Shown: positions 59,456-64,000 of the stretch, piece after piece
How the letters are laid out: the number at the start of each line of letters is the position of its first letter
How positions within the stretch are numbered: position 1 is the first letter of the stretch
From: Phytophthora hibernalis
Lineage: Eukaryota > Oomycota > Peronosporomycetes > Peronosporales > Peronosporaceae
DNA length: 64,000 bases
Direction: 5' to 3'
NCBI GenBank assembly: GCA_012656075.1
Contig: JAAKBF010000048.1
Location: 434,001 to 498,000 of the forward strand
Translations under genes and position numbers: made by a program
The notes under the pieces: generated by a model
Seen by the model: only the letters and a program-made list of their open reading frames with translations
Databases searched by the model: none
What the model was told of the DNA's origin: nothing

Positions 59456-60998
59456 TCATGAGTAGTCGATGATCTTGCGTGGCAGGGCTTCGTTAATAAT
59501 AAGAGGTGTGGCTTCTTCATTTGGCTCAAAGCCGAATAAATAGTAAGCCTGTGTGTCAAGGTCATCCGTATCTTCGCGTTTAGAGCTGTCAAGTCCATAC
59601 GGGAGAAGAAGTCCCACGACCACGACTAGCAGTCCAGCGAAACCAAAGTTATCGCAGGCACAGACATCTTCCACACGTTAAACATGTACGGTACAGCAAG
59701 GACCCGCCAATAGTACCTACTCGACTGAAACCGAATGCGTAGCCCACGCCATGACCGCGAACCTCGGTAGAAAAGTTCTCAGGTGCGTACGCTAGGACAC
59801 AGCTCCAACTCGCAGCAAGTAAAACGGAGACTGTGCAAGTGCCCAACACAACAAAAGAACCATACCATGGTGCAAGGCTCGTGATGAGTGCAACCACTGC
59901 CGCCGAGGTAGAGAGTAATGCTAACGGGAGCTTGCGGCCATACTCGTCAAACACCAGCGATGCGAGAATGCAGCCAAACACTTGAGCTAGTCCCAAAAGC
60001 ACCTTGGTACTCCAGTGCTCAAACATATTAAACCCCAGAGACTAATGAGCGTCGGAACATACACGCCCAACGCGTACGACGAAACCTCCATCACAGTCCA
60101 CAGCGTCCACAACACGAGCGTGTGCACCGGCGTATCAAACACGGACGGCTTCAGTCTTGAAGCACCTCATCGACGTCGAGACTGTAATCTTCTCCATACT
60201 TTGCGAATAGTTTTCATGTTCATTCTCCACTCCCTTCGCCGCTTTCAAGGCCTCGTCCATTCGGCCAATACTGGCCAGCCACCGTGGAGACTCCGGGATT
60301 CTGAGACGCAGCACACCTGCGTACACTACCAAACCAAATATGACGAGGTATGAAGTTCTCCAGCCGAGCTGCGGTGCTAGACCGAAGGCCAGCGCCACGC
60401 CCAACACCCCGCCCACCCCTTTGAAAGCCTCCAACAGCGCCACCATGCGGCCTCTCATCGGTCTTGGAGCCAACTCCTGCACCAAGACAGTGGCGGCCGG
60501 CAGCTCCTCACCAAGTCCGACACCTGCCACGACTCTAGCTGCGATCACTTGGTAGTGCTTCGTGGCCATGGCCGACAGGGCCATACCCGCCAACGACAAA
60601 GTCATAGCTAACAGTAGAGCCGAACGTCGGCCACGAATATCTGCAAGATGGCCGAAGAGCGGACCGCCGATGGCCGCCCCTACAAAGATCGCGGCGCCCA
60701 GACTTTCCAGCGCGTAGGTACCCATCCCCACGCTTTCGGCCACGAGGCGTCGCGTGAACACGAAAAGCACGAGCTCGGCCGCGTGAACGGCCCAACTGAA
60801 CCCCGTGAGGAGAAGGAGACGGACGTAGAACCATGAGAGACGGGCATCGAGAGTCGAGGCGGCGGTGAATATCGGCGACCATGCTTTCGAGTCCGTCTGG
60901 AGTGGAGACCACCGAAACGATTTGCTGTTCGAATCTGAGTTGATACCGGTACTTGAAATGATCTCGTCGTGGCCCCATGATTCGGGCTGCATCTGCAT
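59456..60998 (-). CDS. MFS transporter (SV2/organic-ion type), tandem copy 1
   Basis: ATG 60998 opens MQMQPESWGHDEI. The first six helices contain FSWAVHAAELVLFVF, GGPLFGHLADIRGRRSALLL (the MFS loop 2-3 signature), VIAARVVAGVGLGEELPAATV and PESPRWLASIGRMDEA. The second half lies in another frame after a shift near 60135 (AWTLW-like region), with FEHWSTKVLLGLAQVFG, FDEYGRKLPL and GYAFGFSRVGTIGGS, and another shift near 59660 leads to the C-terminal tail at 59456. It is closest in style to SV2-related or organic-cation MFS proteins; the substrate is unknown. The next gene is its tandem paralogue. Two breaks leave its integrity in doubt. Confidence 0.72.
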
Positions 60999-61128
60999 GA
61001 AGACTCGTCTTGTAGTTGTAGACAATCGCTTGTGCTCAGCTTGACCCAGTTTCACTAGTGGCCGATATCGACGTAACGTTTGCCTTGAATCCTTGCCTAC
61101 GTCTTCGTGACTTGCGAACCGAGTAGCC

Positions 61129-62542
61129 CTACAACGAGCGCGACGTCTTCCTCTCGGTTCGCTCTAGCTTAAACCAACAACTTGTTGAGTTCCATTTGGC
61201 TAGCCTTTCACTGTCGTGATGTGAGCTATTATGTCCATACATGACAACTCCGAAGACTGCTGCCACCAGCAACCCGCCAAATATCCACGTGATCGCTGAT
61301 ACCGACATCAACCACACATTGAACATTCTAGGATAGAACCAGGAGCCAGCGACAGCGGCGAGTTTGCTCAAGCCGAAAGCGTAGCCGACACCACGGCCGC
61401 GTATGTTCGGAGAAAAAGTCTTCGGTGTATATCCGAGTAAACAGCTCCAGGCCCCAGCCAGCAGAGCGGACACTGTGCAAGTTCCAACGACTACAACCGG
61501 TCCGTTCCATGGAGCATAGCTCAGCATAACGGCAATCACCGCAGCTGATGTAGCAAAACACGTCAAAGCTTTCTTCAGTCCCTGATCTTCCAGCACCAGC
61601 GACGCGAGCACAGATCCACACACTTGAGCGACGCCAAAAAGCGCCATCGTGCTGCATCTCGAGAACATATTGAAGCCGTTAAGACTGATAAGCACGGGAA
61701 CATACACACCGAGAGTGTACGATGACAGCTCCATGACAGCCCACAGCGTCCACGTACTTGCCGCTCGAGCCGGCTCAAATATAGGCAGCTTTCGGGTCTC
61801 CAATAATTCTTCAGACTCTTCCACCACATCTATCGGGGTTTCCTGCATCATGAATTTGTTGTAAACCAGTCGAGTTCCGTGTGCACGCTCCAGCTTCTCC
61901 ATCACTGCAACTGCCTCAACACTGCGACCGACACTTGCTAGCCACCGCGGAGATTCCGGAATCAGAAAACACAGTAAACCCACGTAGCAAATGCCGGCGC
62001 AGATAACCAAGTATGCCAGCCTCCATCCGAGCTGCGGTGCCAACCCAAAGGCTAACACCACACCCACAATGCCACCAACACCCGAGAAAGCCTCCAGTAG
62101 TGAAACCACTCGGCCACGCATAGCTTTCGGAACCAGTTCGTGAACCATAACAGTTGCTACCGGCAGTTCCCCACCAATTCCAATACCGGCCAAGATTCGT
62201 GCACTGATGATCTCGTAGTCTCTCCTCGCTATCGCCGACAGCACCAAACCAACCAGTGACAGACTCTTTGCTATCAAGAGCGCCCAACGTCGACCCCGAG
62301 CGTCTGCAAGGTATCCAAAAAGCGGTCCTCCTACTACCGCCCCAACGAAAACACCACCTCCCATCGCTTCCACAGCAAAGTGGTCATGCCAATGCTTTTG
62401 GCCATTGAACGTCGCGTGAACACAAAAGCTCGAACTCCGCTGCATGTACTGCCCAGCTAAAGCCTGCGAGTAGCAGAAGGCGAACGAAGAACCATGAAGG
62501 ATAGACCTCCAGAGAGTTGAGCCAACGGCGGATAGCATCCAT
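61129..62542 (-). CDS. MFS transporter (SV2/organic-ion type), tandem copy 2
   Basis: The ATG at 62542 (MDAIRRWLNSLEVYPSWFFVRLLLLAG) matches the first helix of copy 1. Two shifts near 62440 and 62380 bring the reading into the long frame. That frame continues to 61129 with GGPLFGYLADARGRRWALLIA, ISARILAGIGIGGELPVATV, GLAPQLGWRLAYLV, PESPRWLASVGRSVEA and, in the second half, YTPKTFSPNIRGRGVGYAFG. Eleven to twelve membrane helices are expected. It shares blocks and spacing with copy 1, 131 bp downstream, so they arose by tandem duplication. The substrate is unknown. The long-frame C-terminal half has no break. Confidence 0.75.
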
Positions 62543-62640
62543 GGCGCCAAGATCGCTGCGAACAGAAGGACGCGAAGTCTCAACAAGTGCTAACCGTTAT
62601 CAAGAATACACTTGTTGAATAATTACTACCCTCCTAGAGT

Positions 62641-63735
62641 CTACAGCTCTGAATACAGCACCTCCTGGCTGCGGACCACGTTGATATCGTCGTAGTGCCG
62701 CTTCCAACTGCGAATTTCGTGGCGTTCGTCGCTATCTACAGTCCACTCGATCACGCGCGCGTCGAGAGAAATCGGCCGCGCCGTACGCTCGTCCGAAACC
62801 CGTGCCGCCTCCATAGCAGAGCTGCACGCCGTCCACCAGACAGCAATACTCGTTCACGTGGTCGTGACCCACAAACGCCGCCTTGACCTCGTTCATCTCG
62901 GACAGAGTGGACAGCAGACGCAGGTTCATGCCCTGATCGTGCACCCACTCGTGCTTCTCGCCGTTGCAGCCGTTCTCCGAGTACGCGAACTCGACCAGCG
63001 GGATGTGGAAGAACATGACGGCGGGCAGCACCGAGTCTGCGGAGCTGTGGCGTTCGGCGCGCCCAGTCTCCGACAACTGCCGGTAGTAGTCGATCTGACT
63101 CTGCTTGATCCAGTCGTACTCGGAAAACACGTACGGGTACTTGTCCGTGAGCGCCTCCGCGCCCGAGTCCAAGAAGTACATCCGGAAGACGCTGTCACCT
63201 TGGTCTCCCCACGAGCCGACGGTCGGTGCCGTGACGTTGAGCATGTAGTTGCCGACACCGTCCACGGTCTCCGGTCCGCTCACAGTGTACGAGTGGTTCT
63301 TCTCGGACACCATCTCGACGATCTTCTCTCTGGGAAAGTCTCCTTCTTGGTCGTGATTGCCGAACACCATGGCGTACGGGATACTGCGCGCCTCGGCCGC
63401 ACGGGTCACGGCGTCAATCGCCCGCTGCTGGGAGCTCGGGCCGTACACCTGCACGTTGTCTCCCGTGAACGCGATGAAGTCGGGGCTTTCCACGTCCAGC
63501 AACCGCTCAATGAACTCGTACGTGAGCGCCTCGGAGCAATCCTGACTGGCCATGCCCGTCGGCACGCTACTGCCGCAGCCAACGGTCGGGATGCCCGTTA
63601 TGTGGAGGTCTGCCAGTTGAAGGATTTTGAAGACCAGCGACGAGTTGTCCGAGCTGTTGCGGGCCTGGATTGGCGCCTTTGCGCCGTCACCACTGCGACC
63701 AGCAACGTCAAGTGCCATGCGAGTGCAAACATCAT
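62641..63735 (-). CDS. calcineurin-like metallophosphoesterase (PAP28/Dcr2-type), secreted
   Basis: The metal-binding motifs are complete and in order: LQLADLHITG, FTGDNVQ, VFGNHDQEGDF, MFFHIPLVEF and VGHDHVNEYCC. Length (about 350 residues) and motifs fit the purple-acid-phosphatase 28/Dcr2 group. The start at 63735 (MMFALAWHLTLLVAVVTAQ) gives a signal peptide. It is in a different frame from the body, requiring a shift near 63680; the body frame alone opens at 63718 without a signal. At the other end a CG-dinucleotide run near 62757 shifts the frame, after which the family ending (VIEWTVDSDERHEIRSWKRH) runs to a stop at 62641. Likely a secreted or vacuolar phosphatase. Confidence 0.83.
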
Positions 63736-64000
63736 GTTGCCCAAGTCACGCAACTTTACAAATGGCTGAATCTCGGTCCAGGACGGGTGATGTGACCGGA
63801 AGAGACCGAGCGGACCCTGGAACAGAAACGCTTTGGGACCGACCTAATTGCATAAACTGTCGGTTGACGCGGAGTGCAGGCTGCGTTGGACACGGCTTCC
63901 GGGAGTGTGTCCCAAGCTGGCCCCAGCTGTATGGGAACTCGGAGACGTCGGGCGGGATCTGTCTGTGCTATCGGACCGACAGCACAGAGAGTGTCGGTCA
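63736..64000. other. upstream region to window end
   Basis: Promoter side of the phosphoesterase gene; no gene seen. Confidence 0.4.

Noticed and set aside
62858..63769. 303-codon plus-strand open frame
   Set aside because: Antisense shadow of the phosphoesterase, which has complete metal motifs on the minus strand.

Overview
The window looks like oomycete nuclear DNA, most likely Phytophthora. The evidence is an RXLR-type effector remnant, short GT-AG introns of about 55-90 bp, compact gene spacing, oomycete-style receptor-like TKL kinases, and degraded Helitron, piggyBac and Tc1/mariner elements between genes. It reads as a patchwork of gene-dense housekeeping blocks and expanded or decaying accessory families. 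No rRNA, convincing tRNA or CRISPR array was seen.

Layout. 1-2.8 kb: broken Helitron/PIF1-type helicase, cut by the window edge. 2.8-6 kb: gene-free repeats. 6-10.1 kb: a piggyBac element with readable ends and TTAA duplications but a dead transposase. 10.2-14 kb: EF-hand FUSC-like membrane protein (minus). 14.4-14.8 kb: broken RXLR effector. 15.4-18 kb: FHA + CHAT protease-like + P-loop NTPase protein, the most unusual gene here. 18.6-20.4 kb: frameshifted LRR protein. 20.6-26.2 kb: TFIIH subunit MAT1 and exosome helicase SKI2, head to head 83 bp apart. 26.3-27.7, 36.7-37.8 and 39.1-40.4 kb: three members of an unrecognised family, one carrying an RRM. 28-33.5 and 45.9-54.6 kb: five receptor-like kinase loci in various states. 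34.3-36 kb: Tc1/mariner element. 38-38.9 kb: foldback element with a very long hairpin. 41-44.7 kb: the second EF-hand FUSC-like gene. 44.9-45.5 kb: Mpo1-like protein. 51.4-52 kb: a TA-flanked MITE. 55.4-63.7 kb: sugar transporter, two tandem MFS transporters and a calcineurin-like phosphoesterase.

Functional themes are signalling at the membrane (Cys-rich/LRR receptor kinases, EF-hand transporters), nutrient transport (three MFS genes) and core RNA/transcription machinery (SKI2, MAT1, RRM protein). The LRR receptor kinases are built from one-repeat exons with a uniform intron phase, which explains how the cluster could expand and diversify.

Caution: many otherwise conserved genes carry single-base frameshifts, several at short homopolymers. 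Some breaks are probably sequencing or assembly errors rather than real pseudogenes. Where an entry is called CDS despite breaks, it is because conserved residues persist on both sides.
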